Assembly (NCBI GenBank): GCA_964016885.1 | Contig: OZ024743.1 | Span: forward strand, 181,573,652-181,637,651 | Length of the DNA stretch: 64,000 nt | DNA from: Eledone cirrhosa | Lineage: Eukaryota > Mollusca > Cephalopoda > Octopoda > Eledonidae | Direction of reading: 5' to 3' | In this document: in pieces, positions 36,201-50,100 of the stretch | Layout: the number at the start of each line of letters is the position of its first letter | Numbering within the stretch: position 1 is the first letter of the stretch | Notes under the pieces: model-generated | Database searches by the model: none | What the model saw: only the letters and a program-made list of their open reading frames with translations | What the model was told of the DNA's origin: nothing | Made by a program: the position numbers and the translations under genes

Positions 36201-39200
36201 TGTCGTTGTTATTGGTGGTGGTTTGGTAATTGTGTTGTTGTTGTTGTTGTTAATGGTGGTGGTTTGTAATTGTGTTGTTGTTGTTATTGGTGGTGGTTTG
36301 GTGATTGTGTTGTTGTTGTTATTGGTGTTGGTTTGGAAATTGTGTTGTTGTTGTTGTTGTTGTTGTTATTGTTGGTGGTTTGTAATTGTGTTGTTGTTGT
36401 TGTTATTGGTGGTGGTTTGGTAATTGTGTTGTTGTTGTTGTTGTTATTGGTGATGGTTTGATTATTGTGTTGTTGTTGTTGTTATTGGTGGTGGTTTGAT
36501 TATTGTGATATTTTTGTATTTGTTGTTATTGGTGGTGGTTTGGTAATTGTGTTGTTGTTGTTGTTGTTGTTATTGGTGATGGTTTGGTAATTGTGTTGTT
36601 GTTGTTGTTGTTGTTGTTGTTATTGGTGGTGGTTTGTAATTGTGTTGTTGTTGTTGTTATTGGTGGTGGTTTGCTAAATGTGTTGTTGTTGTTGTTGTTA
36701 TTGGTGGTGGTTTGGTAATTGTGTTGTTGTTGTTATTATTGGTGATGGTTTGGTAATTGTGTTGTTGCTGTTGTTATTAGTGGTGGTTTGCTAATTGTCT
36801 TGTTGTTGTTGTTGTTATTGTTGGTGGTTCGATTATTGTGTTGATGTTGTTGTTGTTGTTATTGGTGGTGGTTTGGTAATTGTGTTGTTGTTGTTATTGT
36901 TGTTATTGGTGATGGTTTGGTAATTGTGTTGTTGTTGTTGTTGTTGTTGTTATTCGTGGTGGTTTGGTAATTGTGATGTTGTTGTTATTATTGTTGGTGG
37001 TTTGTAATTGTGTTGTTGTTGTTGTTATTGGTGGTGATTTGCTAATTGTGTTGTTGTTGTTGTTGCTGTTGTTGTTGTTATTGGTGGTGGTTTGGTAATT
37101 GTGTGGTTGTTGTTGTTATTATTGGTGGTGGTTTGGTAATTATGTTGTTGTCGTTGTTGTTATTGGTGGTGGTTTGCTAATTGTGTTGTTGTTGTTGTTG
37201 TTATTGTTGGTGGTTTGGTAATTGTGTTGTTGTTGTTGTTGTTGTTATTGGTGGTGGTTTGGTAATTGTGTTGTTGTTGTTGTTGTTATTGGAGGTGGTT
37301 TGCTAATTGTGTTGTTGTTGTTGTTGTTATTGGTGGTGGTTTGGTAATTGCTTTGTTGTTGTTGTTGTTATTGGTGGTGGTTTGATTATTGTGTTGTTGT
37401 TGTTGTTTTTATTGGTGGTGGTTTGATGATTGTGTTGCTGTTGTTGTTGTTATTGGTGGTGGTTTGTAATTGTGTTGTTGTTGTTGTTATTGGTGGTGGT
37501 TTGGTAATTGTGTTGTTGTTGTTGTTATTGGTGGTGGTTTGCTAATTGTATTGTTGTTGTTGTTGTTATTGTTGGTGGTTCGATTATTGTGTTGTTGTTG
37601 TTGTTGTTGTTATTGGTGGTAGTTTGGTAATTGTGTTGTTGTTGTTGTTATTGTTGGTGGTTCGTTTATTGTGTTGTTGCTGTTGTTGTTGTTATTCGTG
37701 GTGGTTTGGTAATTGTGTTGTTGTTGTTATTATTGTTGGTGGTTTGTAATTGTGTTGTTGTTGTTGTTGTTGTTATTTGGTGGTTTGTTGATTGTGTTGT
37801 TGTTGTTGTTATTGGTGGTGGTTTGGTAATTGTGTTGTTATTGTTGTTATTGGTGGTGGTTTGCTAATTGTGTTGTTGTTGTTGTTGTTATTTTTGGTGG
37901 TTTGGTAATAGTGTTGTTGTTGTTGTTATTTGTGGTGGTTTGCTAATTGTGTTGTTGTTGTTGTTGTTATTGTTGGTGGTTTGGTAATAGTGTTGTTGTT
38001 GTTGTTGTTGTTATTGGTGGTGGTTTGGTAATTGTGTTGTTGTTGTTGTAGTTATTGGTGGTGGATTGATTATTGTGTTGTTATTGTTGTTGTTGTTATT
38101 CGTTGTGGTTTGATTATTGTGTTGTTGTGTTGTTGTTATTGATGGTGGTTTGTTCATTGTGTTGTTGTTGTTATTATTGGTGGTGGTTTGTTAATTGTGT
38201 TGTAGTTGTTGTTGTTGTTATTGGTGCTGGTTTGTTGATTGTGTTGTTGTTGTCGTTGTTATTGGTGGTGGTTTGGTAATTGTGTTGTTGTTGTTGTTAT
38301 TGTTGGTTGTTTGTAATTGTGTTGTTGTTGTTGTTATTGGTGGTGGTTTGGTGATTGTGTTGTTGTTGTTGTTGTTGTTATTGGTGTTGGTTTGGTCATT
38401 GTGTTGTTGTTGTTGTTGTTGTTATTGTTGGTGGTTTGTAATTGTGTTGTTGTTGTTATTGGTGGTGGTTTGGTAATTGTGTTGTTGTTGTTGTTGTTAT
38501 TGGTGATGGTTTGATTATTGTGTTGTTGTTGTTGTTATTGGTGGTGGTTTGGTAATTGTGTTGTTGTTGTTGTTGTTATTGGTGATGGTTTGGTAATTGT
38601 GTTGTTGTTGTAGTTGTTGTTATTGGTGGTGGTTGGTAATCATGTTGTTATTGTTGTTGTTATTGGTGGTGGTTTGTAATTGTGTTGTTGTTGTTGTTAT
38701 TGGTGGAGGTTTGCTAATTGTATTGTTGTTGTTGTTGTTATTGTTGGTGGTTCGATTATTGTGTTGTTGTTGTTGTTGTTGTTGTTGTTATTGGTGGTGG
38801 TTTGGTAATTGTGTTGTTGTTGTTATTGTTGGTGTTTCGTTTATTGTGTTGTTGCTGTTGTTGTTGTTATTCGTGGTGGTTTGGTAATTGTGATGTTGTT
38901 GTTATTATTGTTGGTGGTTTGTAATTGTGTCGTTGTTGTTGTTGTTATTGGTGGTGATTTGCTAATTGTGTTGTTGTTGTTGTTGTTGTTATTGGTGGTG
39001 GTTTGGTAATTGTGTTGTTGTTGTTGTTATTGATGGTGGTTTGGTAATTGTGTTGTTGTTGTTGTTATTATTGGTGGTGGTTTGGTAATTATGTTGTTGT
39101 TGTTGTTGTGATTGGTGGTGGTTTGCTAATTGTGTTGTTGTTGTTGTTGTTATTGTTGGTGGTTTGGTAATTGTGTTGTTGTTGTTGTTGTTATTGGTTG

Positions 39201-40192
39201 TGATTGGGTAATTGTGTTGTTGTTGTTGTTGTTATTGGTGGTGGTGGTTTGATTATTGTGTTGTTATTGTTGTTGTTCTTATTGGTTGTGGTTTGATTAT
39301 TGTGTTGTTGTTGTTGTTATTGGTGGTGGTTTGGTAATTGTGTTGTTGTTGTTGTTGTTGTTATTGGTGCTGGTTTGGTAATTGTGCTGTTGTTGTTGTT
39401 GTTGTTATTGGTGGAGGTTTGTAATTGTGTTGTTGTTGTTATTGGTGGTGGTTTGGTAATTGTGTTGTTGTTGTTGTTGTTGTTATTGGTGGTGGTTTGG
39501 TAATTGTGTTGTTGTTGTTGTTGTTATTGGTGGTGGTTTGCTAATTGTGTTGTTGTTGTTGTTGTTATTGGTGGTGGTTTGGTAATTGCTTTGTTGTTGT
39601 TGTTGTTATTGGTGGTGGTTTGATTATTGTGTTGTTGTTGTTGTTTTTATTGGTGGTGGTTTGATGATTGTGTTGCTGTTGTTGTTGTTATTGGTGGTGG
39701 TTTGTAATTGTGTTGTTGTTGTTGTTGTTATTGGTGCTGGTTTGGTAATTGTGTTGTTGTTGTTATTGGTGGTGGTTTGGTAATTGTGTTGTTGTTGTTG
39801 TTATTGGTGGTGGTTCGATTATTGTGTTGTTGTTGTTGTTGTTGTTATTGGTGGTAGTTTGGTAATTGTGTTGTTGTTGTTATTGTTGGTGGTTCGTTTA
39901 TTGTGTTGTTGCTGTTGTTGTTGTTATTCGTGGTGGTTTGGTAATTGTGTTGTTGTTGTTATTATTGTTGGTGGTTTGTAATTGTGTTGTTGTTGTTGTT
40001 GTTGTTATTTGGTGGTTTGGTGATTGTGTTGTTGTTGTTATTGGTGGTGGTTTGGTAATTGTGTTGTTGTTGTTGTTATTGGTGGTGGTTTGCTAAGTGT
40101 GTTGTTGTTGTTGTTGTTATTGTTGGTGGTTTGGTAATAGTGTTGTTGTTGTTGTTATTGGTGGTGGTTTGCTAATTGTGTTGTTGTTGTTG
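33226..40192 (+). repeat. 6,967-bp tandem duplication, copy 1
   Basis: Identical in order and almost identical in sequence to the next 6,967 bp. The left junction lies between the AT-rich element at 33,210 (outside) and GGTGGTGG at about 33,236. The unit holds three AT-rich elements (34,184; 35,322; 36,507), GATTATGGTG at 35,152, and TTCGATT variants at 33,522, 35,634, 36,827, 37,579, 38,750 and 39,813. AATTGCTTTGTTG monomers lie at about 34,470, 37,343 and 39,581. Inside it, 33,226-33,730 is itself repeated at about 35,338-35,842 (offset 2,112), and 33,828-34,360 at 36,151-36,680 (offset 2,323). Confidence 0.93.
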
Positions 40193-43100
40193 TTGTTATT
40201 GTTGGTGGTTTGGTAATTGTGTTGTTGTTGTTATTGTTATTGGTGATGGTTTGGTAATTGTGTTGTTGTTGTTGTTGTTGTTGTTATTGGTGGTGGTTTG
40301 TAATTGTGTTGTTGTTGTTGTTGTTGGTGGTGGTTTGGTAATTGTGTTGTTGTTGTTGTTATTGGTGGTGGTTTGGTAATTGTGTTGTTGTTGTTATTAT
40401 TGGTGGTGGTTTGGTAATTGTGTTGTTGTTGTTGTTATTGGTGGTGGTTTGCTAGTTGTATTGTTGTTGTTGTTGTTATTGTTGGTGGTTCGATTATTGT
40501 GTTGTTGTTGTTGTTGTTGTTATTGGTGGTGGTTTGGTAATTGTGTTGTTGTTATTATTGTTGGTGGTTTGTAATTGTGTTGTTGTTGTTGTTGTTATTG
40601 GTGGTGATTTGCTAATTGTGTTGTTGTTGTTGTTGTTGTTGTTGTTATAGGTGGTGGTTTGGTAATTGTGTTGTTGTTGTTATTGTTATTGATGGTGGTT
40701 TGGTAATTGTGTTGTTGTTGTTGTTGTTGTTATTGGTGGTGGTGTGGTAATTGTGTTGTAGTTGTTATTGTTGTTATTTGTGCTGGTTTGGTAATTGTGT
40801 TGTTGTTGTTATTGGTGGTGGTTTGTTGATTGTGTTGTTGTTGTTGTCGTTGTTATTGGTGGTGGTTTGGTAATTGTGTTGTTGTTGTTGTTGTTAATGG
40901 TGGTGGTTTGTAATTGTGTTGTTGTTGTTATTGGTGGTGGTTTGGTGATTGTGTTGTTGTTGTTATTGGTGTTGGTTTGGAAATTGTGTTGTTGTTGTTG
41001 TTGTTGTTGTTATTGTTGGTGGTTTGTAATTGTGTTGTTGTTGTTGTTATTGGTGGTGGTTTGGTAATTGTGTTGTTGTTGTTGTTGTTATTGGTGATGG
41101 TTTGATTATTGTGTTGTTGTTGTTGTTATTGGTGGTGGTTTGATTATTGTGATATTTTTGTATTTGTTGTTATTGGTGGTGGTTTGGTAATTGTGTTGTT
41201 GTTGTTGTTGTTGTTATTGGTGATGGTTTGGTAATTGTGTTGTTGTTGTTGTTGTTGTTGTTATTGGTGGTGGTTTGTAATTGTGTTGTTGTTGTTGTTA
41301 TTGGTGGTGGTTTGCTAATTGTGTTGTTGTTGTTGTTGTTATTGGTGGTGGTTTGGTAATTGTGTTGTTGTTGTTGTTGTTATTGGTGGTGGTTTGCTAA
41401 TTGTGTTGTTGTTGTTGTTGTTATTGGTGGTGGTTTGGTAATTGCTTTGTTGTTGTTGTTGTTATTGGTGGTGGTTTGATTATTGTGTTGTTGTTGTTGT
41501 TTTTATTGGTGGTGGTTTGATGATTGTGTTACTGTTGTTGTTGTTATTGGTGGTGGTTTGTAATTGTGTTGTTGTTGTTGTTATTGGTGCTGGTTTGGTA
41601 ATTGTGTTGTTGTTGTTATTGGTGGTGGTTTGGTAATTGTGTTGTTGTTGTTGTTATTGGTGGTGGTTTGCTAATTGTGTTGTTGTTGTTGTTGTTATTG
41701 TTAGTGGTTTGGTAATTGTGTTGTTGTTGTTGTTGTTATTGGTGGTGGTTTGATTATTGTGTTGTTATTGTTGTTGTTGTTATTGGTTGTGGTTTGATTA
41801 TTGTGTTGTTGTTGTTGTTGTTGTTATTGGTGCTGGTTTGGTAATTGTGTTGTTGTTGTTGTTGTTGTTATTGGTGGAGGTTTGTAATTGTGTTTTTGTT
41901 GTTATTGGTGGTGGTTTGGTAAATGTGTTGTTGTTGTTGTTATTGGTGGTGGTTTGGTAATTGTGTTGTTGCTGTTGTTGTTATTGGTGGTGGTTTGGTA
42001 ATTGTGTTGTTGCTGTTGTTGTTATTGGTGGTGGTTTGTAATTGTGTTGTTGTTGTTGTTATTGGTGGTGGTTTGATTATTGTGTTGTTGTTGTTGTTGT
42101 TGTTATTGTTGGTGGTTTGATTATGGTGATTTTGTTGTTGTTGTTGTTATTGGTGTTGGTTTGGTAATTGTGTTGTTGTTGTTGTTTTTATTGGTGGTGG
42201 TTTGGTAATTGTGTTGTTGTTGTTGTTATTGGTGATGGTTTGATTTTTGTGTTGTTGTTGTTGTTATTGGTGGTGGTTTGATTATTTTGATATTTTTGTA
42301 TTTGTTGTTATTGGTGGTGGTTTGGTAATTGTGTTGTTGTTGTTATTGTTATTGGTGATGGTTTGGTAATTGTGTTGTTGTTGTTGTTGTTGTTGTTATT
42401 GGTGGTGGTTTGTAATTGTGTTGTTGTTGTTGTTGTTGGTGGTGGTTTGGTAATTGTGTTGTTGTTGTTGTTATTGGTGGTGGTTTGGTAATTGTGTTGT
42501 TGTTGTTATTATTGGTGGTGGTTTGGTAATTGTGTTGTTGTTGTTGTTATTGGTGGTGGTTTGCTAGTTGTATTGTTGTTGTTGTTGTTATTGTTGGTGG
42601 TTCGATTATTGTGTTGTTGTTGTTGTTGTTGTTATTGGTGGTGGTTTGGTAATTGTGTTGTTGTTATTATTGTTGGTGGTTTGTAATTGTGTTGTTGTTG
42701 TTGTTGTTATTGGTGGTGATTTGCTAATTGTGTTGTTGTTGTTGTTGTTGTTGTTATAGGTGGTGGTTTGGTAATTGTGTTGTTGTTGTTATTGTTATTG
42801 ATGGTGGTTTGGTAATTGTGTTGTTGTTGTTGTTATTATTGGTGGTGGTTTGCTAATTGTGTTGTTGTTGTTGTTGTTATTGGTGGTGGTTTGGTAATTG
42901 TGTTGTTGTTGTTGTTGTTATTGGTGGTGGTTTGATTATTGTGTTGTTATTGTTGTTGATGTTATTGGTTGTGGTTTGATTATTGTGTTGTTGTTGTTGT
43001 TGTTGTTGTTATTGGTGGTGGTTTGTTCATTGTGTTGTTGTTGTTGTTGTTGTTATTGGTGGTGGTGTGGTAATTGTGTTGTAGTTGTTATTGTTGTTAT

Positions 43101-46100
43101 TTGTGCTGGTTTGGTAATTGTGTTGTTGTTGTTATTGGTGGTGGTTTGTTGATTGTGTTGTTGTTGTTGTCGTTGTTATTGGTGGTGGTTTGGTAATTGT
43201 GTTGTTGTTGTTGTTGTTAATGGTGGTGGTTTGTAATTGTGTTGTTGTTGTTATTGGTGGTGGTTTGGTGATTGTGTTGTTGTTGTTATTGGTGTTGGTT
43301 TGGAAATTGTGTTGTTGTTGTTGTTGTTGTTGTTATTGTTGGTGGTTTGTAATTGTGTTGTTGTTGTTGTTATTGGTGGTGGTTTGGTAATTGTGTTGTT
43401 GTTGTTGTTGTTATTGGTGATGGTTTGATTATTGTGTTGTTGTTGTTGTTATTGGTGGTGGTTTGATTATTGTGATATTTTTGTATTTGTTGTTATTGGT
43501 GGTGGTTTGGTAATTGTGTTGTTGTTGTTGTTGTTGTTATTGGTGATGGTTTGGTAATTGTGTTGTTGTTGTTGTTGTTGTTGTTGTTATTGGTGGTGGT
43601 TTGTAATTGTGTTGTTGTTGTTGTTATTGGTGGTGGTTTGCTAATTGTGTTGTTGTTGTTGTTGTTATTGGTGGTGGTTTGGTAATTGTGTTGTTGTTGT
43701 TATTATTGGTGATGGTTTGGTAATTGTGTTGTTGCTGTTGTTATTAGTGGTGGTTTGCTAATTGTCTTGTTGTTGTTGTTGTTATTGTTGGTGGTTCGAT
43801 TATTGTGTTGATGTTGTTGTTGTTGTTATTGGTGGTGGTTTGGTAATTGTGTTGTTGTTGTTATTGTTGTTATTGGTGATGGTTTGGTAATTGTGTTGTT
43901 GTTGTTGTTGTTGTTGTTATTCGTGGTGGTTTGGTAATTGTGATGTTGTTGTTATTATTGTTGGTGGTTTGTAATTGTGTTGTTGTTGTTGTTATTGGTG
44001 GTGATTTGCTAATTGTGTTGTTGTTGTTGTTGCTGTTGTTGTTGTTATTGGTGGTGGTTTGGTAATTGTGTGGTTGTTGTTGTTATTATTGGTGGTGGTT
44101 TGGTAATTATGTTGTTGTCGTTGTTGTTATTGGTGGTGGTTTGCTAATTGTGTTGTTGTTGTTGTTGTTATTGTTGGTGGTTTGGTAATTGTGTTGTTGT
44201 TGTTGTTGTTGTTATTGGTGGTGGTTTGGTAATTGTGTTGTTGTTGTTGTTGTTATTGGAGGTGGTTTGCTAATTGTGTTGTTGTTGTTGTTGTTATTGG
44301 TGGTGGTTTGGTAATTGCTTTGTTGTTGTTGTTGTTATTGGTGGTGGTTTGATTATTGTGTTGTTGTTGTTGTTTTTATTGGTGGTGGTTTGATGATTGT
44401 GTTGCTGTTGTTGTTGTTATTGGTGGTGGTTTGTAATTGTGTTGTTGTTGTTGTTATTGGTGGTGGTTTGGTAATTGTGTTGTTGTTGTTGTTATTGGTG
44501 GTGGTTTGCTAATTGTATTGTTGTTGTTGTTGTTATTGTTGGTGGTTCGATTATTGTGTTGTTGTTGTTGTTGTTGTTATTGGTGGTAGTTTGGTAATTG
44601 TGTTGTTGTTGTTGTTATTGTTGGTGGTTCGTTTATTGTGTTGTTGCTGTTGTTGTTGTTATTCGTGGTGGTTTGGTAATTGTGTTGTTGTTGTTATTAT
44701 TGTTGGTGGTTTGTAATTGTGTTGTTGTTGTTGTTGTTGTTATTTGGTGGTTTGTTGATTGTGTTGTTGTTGTTGTTATTGGTGGTGGTTTGGTAATTGT
44801 GTTGTTATTGTTGTTATTGGTGGTGGTTTGCTAATTGTGTTGTTGTTGTTGTTGTTATTTTTGGTGGTTTGGTAATAGTGTTGTTGTTGTTGTTATTTGT
44901 GGTGGTTTGCTAATTGTGTTGTTGTTGTTGTTGTTATTGTTGGTGGTTTGGTAATAGTGTTGTTGTTGTTGTTGTTGTTATTGGTGGTGGTTTGGTAATT
45001 GTGTTGTTGTTGTTGTAGTTATTGGTGGTGGATTGATTATTGTGTTGTTATTGTTGTTGTTGTTATTCGTTGTGGTTTGATTATTGTGTTGTTGTGTTGT
45101 TGTTATTGATGGTGGTTTGTTCATTGTGTTGTTGTTGTTATTATTGGTGGTGGTTTGTTAATTGTGTTGTAGTTGTTGTTGTTGTTATTGGTGCTGGTTT
45201 GTTGATTGTGTTGTTGTTGTCGTTGTTATTGGTGGTGGTTTGGTAATTGTGTTGTTGTTGTTGTTATTGTTGGTTGTTTGTAATTGTGTTGTTGTTGTTG
45301 TTATTGGTGGTGGTTTGGTGATTGTGTTGTTGTTGTTGTTGTTGTTATTGGTGTTGGTTTGGTCATTGTGTTGTTGTTGTTGTTGTTGTTATTGTTGGTG
45401 GTTTGTAATTGTGTTGTTGTTGTTATTGGTGGTGGTTTGGTAATTGTGTTGTTGTTGTTGTTGTTATTGGTGATGGTTTGATTATTGTGTTGTTGTTGTT
45501 GTTATTGGTGGTGGTTTGGTAATTGTGTTGTTGTTGTTGTTGTTATTGGTGATGGTTTGGTAATTGTGTTGTTGTTGTAGTTGTTGTTATTGGTGGTGGT
45601 TGGTAATCATGTTGTTATTGTTGTTGTTATTGGTGGTGGTTTGTAATTGTGTTGTTGTTGTTGTTATTGGTGGAGGTTTGCTAATTGTATTGTTGTTGTT
45701 GTTGTTATTGTTGGTGGTTCGATTATTGTGTTGTTGTTGTTGTTGTTGTTGTTGTTATTGGTGGTGGTTTGGTAATTGTGTTGTTGTTGTTATTGTTGGT
45801 GTTTCGTTTATTGTGTTGTTGCTGTTGTTGTTGTTATTCGTGGTGGTTTGGTAATTGTGATGTTGTTGTTATTATTGTTGGTGGTTTGTAATTGTGTCGT
45901 TGTTGTTGTTGTTATTGGTGGTGATTTGCTAATTGTGTTGTTGTTGTTGTTGTTGTTATTGGTGGTGGTTTGGTAATTGTGTTGTTGTTGTTGTTATTGA
46001 TGGTGGTTTGGTAATTGTGTTGTTGTTGTTGTTATTATTGGTGGTGGTTTGGTAATTATGTTGTTGTTGTTGTTGTGATTGGTGGTGGTTTGCTAATTGT

Positions 46101-47159
46101 GTTGTTGTTGTTGTTGTTATTGTTGGTGGTTTGGTAATTGTGTTGTTGTTGTTGTTGTTATTGGTTGTGATTGGGTAATTGTGTTGTTGTTGTTGTTGTT
46201 ATTGGTGGTGGTGGTTTGATTATTGTGTTGTTATTGTTGTTGTTCTTATTGGTTGTGGTTTGATTATTGTGTTGTTGTTGTTGTTATTGGTGGTGGTTTG
46301 GTAATTGTGTTGTTGTTGTTGTTGTTGTTATTGGTGCTCGTTTGGTAATTGTGCTGTTGTTGTTGTTGTTGTTATTGGTGGAGGTTTGTAATTGTGTTGT
46401 TGTTGTTATTGGTGGTGGTTTGGTAATTGTGTTGTTGTTGTTGTTGTTGTTATTGGTGGTGGTTTGGTAATTGTGTTGTTGTTGTTGTTGTTATTGGTGG
46501 TGGTTTGCTAATTGTGTTGTTGTTGTTGTTGTTATTGGTGGTGGTTTGGTAATTGCTTTGTTGTTGTTGTTGTTATTGGTGGTGGTTTGATTATTGTGTT
46601 GTTGTTGTTGTTTTTATTGGTGGTGGTTTGATGATTGTGTTGCTGTTGTTGTTGTTATTGGTGGTGGTTTGTAATTGTGTTGTTGTTGTTGTTGTTATTG
46701 GTGCTGGTTTGGTAATTGTGTTGTTGTTGTTATTGGTGGTGGTTTGGTAATTGTGTTGTTGTTGTTGTTATTGGTGGTGGTTCGATTATTGTGTTGTTGT
46801 TGTTGTTGTTGTTATTGGTGGTAGTTTGGTAATTGTGTTGTTGTTGTTATTGTTGGTGGTTCGTTTATTGTGTTGTTGCTGTTGTTGTTGTTATTCGTGG
46901 TGGTTTGGTAATTGTGTTGTTGTTGTTATTATTGTTGGTGGTTTGTAATTGTGTTGTTGTTGTTGTTGTTGTTATTTGGTGGTTTGGTGATTGTGTTGTT
47001 GTTGTTATTGGTGGTGGTTTGGTAATTGTGTTGTTGTTGTTGTTATTGGTGGTGGTTTGCTAAGTGTGTTGTTGTTGTTGTTGTTATTGTTGGTGGTTTG
47101 GTAATAGTGTTGTTGTTGTTGTTATTGGTGGTGGTTTGCTAATTGTGTTGTTGTTGTTG
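40193..47159 (+). repeat. 6,967-bp tandem duplication, copy 2
   Basis: Every landmark of 33,226-40,192 recurs at exactly +6,967 (AT-rich elements 41,151, 42,289, 43,474; GATTATGGTG 42,119). Homology runs on to about 47,198, where TTGTTGTTATTG is replaced by TTGTTGATGTTG. I found four single-base differences: near 35,220/42,187 (TTGTTA versus TTTTTA), 35,847/42,814 (TGATTG versus TAATTG), 36,677/43,644 (CTAAATG versus CTAATTG) and ~39,372/46,339 (GCTGG versus GCTCG). I saw no length difference, even in the TTG tracts. This is the youngest large event in the window, unless it is an assembly artefact. Confidence 0.93.
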
Positions 47160-50100
47160 TTGTTATTGTTGGTGGTTTGGTAATTGTGTTGTTGTTGATG
47201 TTGTTATTGGTGGTGGTTTGGTAATTGTGTTGTTGTTGTTGTTGTTATTGGTGGTGGTTTGGTAATTGTGTTGTTGTTGTTGTTGTTATTGGTGGTGGTT
47301 TGGTAATTGTGTTGTTGTTGTTGTTGTTATTGGTGGTGGTTTGCTAATTGTGTTGTTGTTGTTGTTGTTATTGTTGGTGGTTTGGTAATAGTGTTGTTGT
47401 TGTTGTTGTTGTTGTTATTGGTGGTGGTTTGGTAATTGTGTTGTTGTTGTTGTAGTTATTGGTGGTGGATTGATTATTGTGTTGTTATTGTTGTTGTTGT
47501 TATTCGTTGTGGTTTGATTATTGTGTTGTTGTTGTTGTTGTTATTGATGGTGGTTTGTTCATTGTGTTGTTGTTGTTGTTATTATTGGTGGTGGTTTGTT
47601 AATTGTGTTGTAGTTGTTGTTGTTGTTATTGGTGCTGGTTTGTTGATTGTGTTGTTGTTGTCGTTGTTATTGGTGGTGGTTTGGTAATTGTGTTGTTGTT
47701 GTTGTTATTGTTGGTGGTTTGTAATTGTGTTGTTGTTGTTGTTATTGGTGGTGGTTTGGTGATTGTGTTGTTGTTGTTGTTGTTGTTATTGGTGTTGGTT
47801 TGGTCATTGTGTTGTTGTTGTTGTTGTTGTTATTGTTGGTGGTTTGTAATTGTGTTGTTGTTGTTATTGGTGGTGGTTTGGTAATTGTGTTGTTGTTGTT
47901 GTTGTTATTGGTGATGGTTTGATTATTGTGTTGTTGTTGTTGTTATTGGTGGTGGTTTGGTAATTGTGTTGTTGTTGTTGTTGTTATTGGTGATGGTTTG
48001 GTAATTGTGTTGTTGTTGTAGTTGTTGTTATTGGTGGTGGTTGGTAATCATGTTGTTATTGTTGTTGTTATTGGTGGTGGTTTGTAATTGTGTTGTTGTT
48101 GTTGTTATTGGTGGTGGTTTGGTAATTGTGTTGTTGTTGTTGTTGTTATTGGTGGTGGTTTGGTAATTGTGTTGTTGTTGTTATTATTGGTGGTGGTTTG
48201 GTAATTGTGTTGTTGTTGTTATTGGTGGTGGTTTACTAATTGTATTGTTGTTGTTGTTGTTATTGTTGGTGGTTCGATTATTGTGTTGTTGTTGTTGTTG
48301 TTATTGGTGATGGTTTGGTAATTGTGTTGTTGTTGTAGTTGTTGTTATTGGTGGTGGTTGGTAATCATGTTGTTATTGTTGTTGTTATTGGTGGTGGTTT
48401 GGTAATTGTGTTGTTGTTGTTATTGTTGGTGTTTCGTTTATTGTGTTGTTGCTGTTGTTGTTGTTATTCGTGGTGGTTTGGTAATTGTGATGTTGTTGTT
48501 ATTATTGTTGGTGGTTTATAATTGTGTCGTTGTTGTTGTTGTTATTGGTGGTGATTTGCTAATTGTGTTGTTGTTGTTGTTGTTGTTATTGGTGGTGGTT
48601 TGGTAATTGTGTTGTTGTTGTTGTTATTGATGGTGGTTTGGTAATTGTGTTGTTGTTGTTGTTATTATTGGTGGTGGTTTGGTAATTATGTTGTTGTTGT
48701 TGTTGTGATTGGTGGTGGTTTGCTAATTGTGTTGTTGTTGTTGTTGTTATTGTTGGTGGTTTGGTAATTGTGTTGTTGTTGTTGTTGTTATTGGTTGTGA
48801 TTTGGTAATTGTGTTGTTGTTGTTGTTGTTATTGGTGGTGGTGGTTTGATTATTGTGTTGTTATTGTTGTTGTTCTTATTGGTTGTGGTTTGATTATTGT
48901 GTTGTTGTTGTTGTTGTTATTGGTGGTGGTTTGGTAATTGTGTTGTTGTTGTTGTTGTTGTTATTGGTGCTGGTTTGGTAATTGTGTTGTTGTTGTTGTT
49001 GTTGTTATTGGTGGAGGTTTGTAATTGTGTTGTTGTTGTTATTGGTGGTGGTTTGGTAATTGTGTTGTTGTTGTTGTTGTTATTGGTGGTGGTTTGGTAA
49101 TTGTGTTGTTGTTGTTGTTGTTATTGGTGGTGGTTTGTAATTGTGTTGTTGTTGTTGTTATTGGTGGTGGTTTGATTATTGTGTTGTTGTTGTTGTTGTT
49201 ATTGTTGGTGGTTTGATTATGGTGATTTTGTTGTTGTTGTTGTTATTGGTGTTGGTATGGTAATTGTGTTGTTGTTGTTGTTGTTATTGGTGGTGGTTTG
49301 GTAATTGTGTTGTTGTTGTTGTTGTTATTGGTGGTGGTTTGGTAATTGTGTTGTTGTTGTTGTTGTTATTGGTGGTGGTTTGGTAATCGTGTTGTTATTA
49401 TTGTTGTTATTGGTGGTGGTTTGGTAATTGTGTTGTTGTTGTTGTTGTTATTGGTGCTGGTTTGGTAATTGTGTTGTTGTTGTTGTTGTTGTTATTGGTG
49501 GTCTGGTAATTGTGTTTTTGTTGTTGTTGTTGTTATTGTTGGTGGTTTGGTAATTGTGTTGTTGTTGTTGTTGTTATTGGTGGTGGTTTGCTAATTATGT
49601 TGTTGTTGTTGTTGTTATTGGTGGTGGTTTGGTAATTGTGTTGTTGTTGTTGTTATTGGTGGTGGTTTGTAATTGTGTTGTTGTTGTTGTTGTTGTTATT
49701 AGTGGTGGATTGGTAATTGTGTTGTTGTTGTTGTTGTTATTGGTGGTTGTTTGATTATTGTGTTCTTGTTGTTGTTGTTATTGGTGGTGGTTTGTTGATT
49801 GTGTTGTTGTTGTTGTCGTTGTTATTGGTGGTTGTTTCGTAATTGCGTTATTGTTGTTGTTGTTGTTATTGGTGGTGGTTTCGTAATTGTGTTGTTGTTG
49901 TTGTTGTTATTGGTGGTGGTTTGTAATTGTGTTGTTGTTGTTGTTATTGGTGGTGGTTTGGTAATTGTGTTGTTGTTGTTGTTGTTATTGGTGGAGGTTT
50001 GGTAATTGTGTTGTTGTTGTTGTTGTTATTGGTGGTGGTTTCCTAATTGTGTTGTTGTTGTTGTTGTTATTGTTGGTGGTTTGGTAATTGTGTTGTTGTT

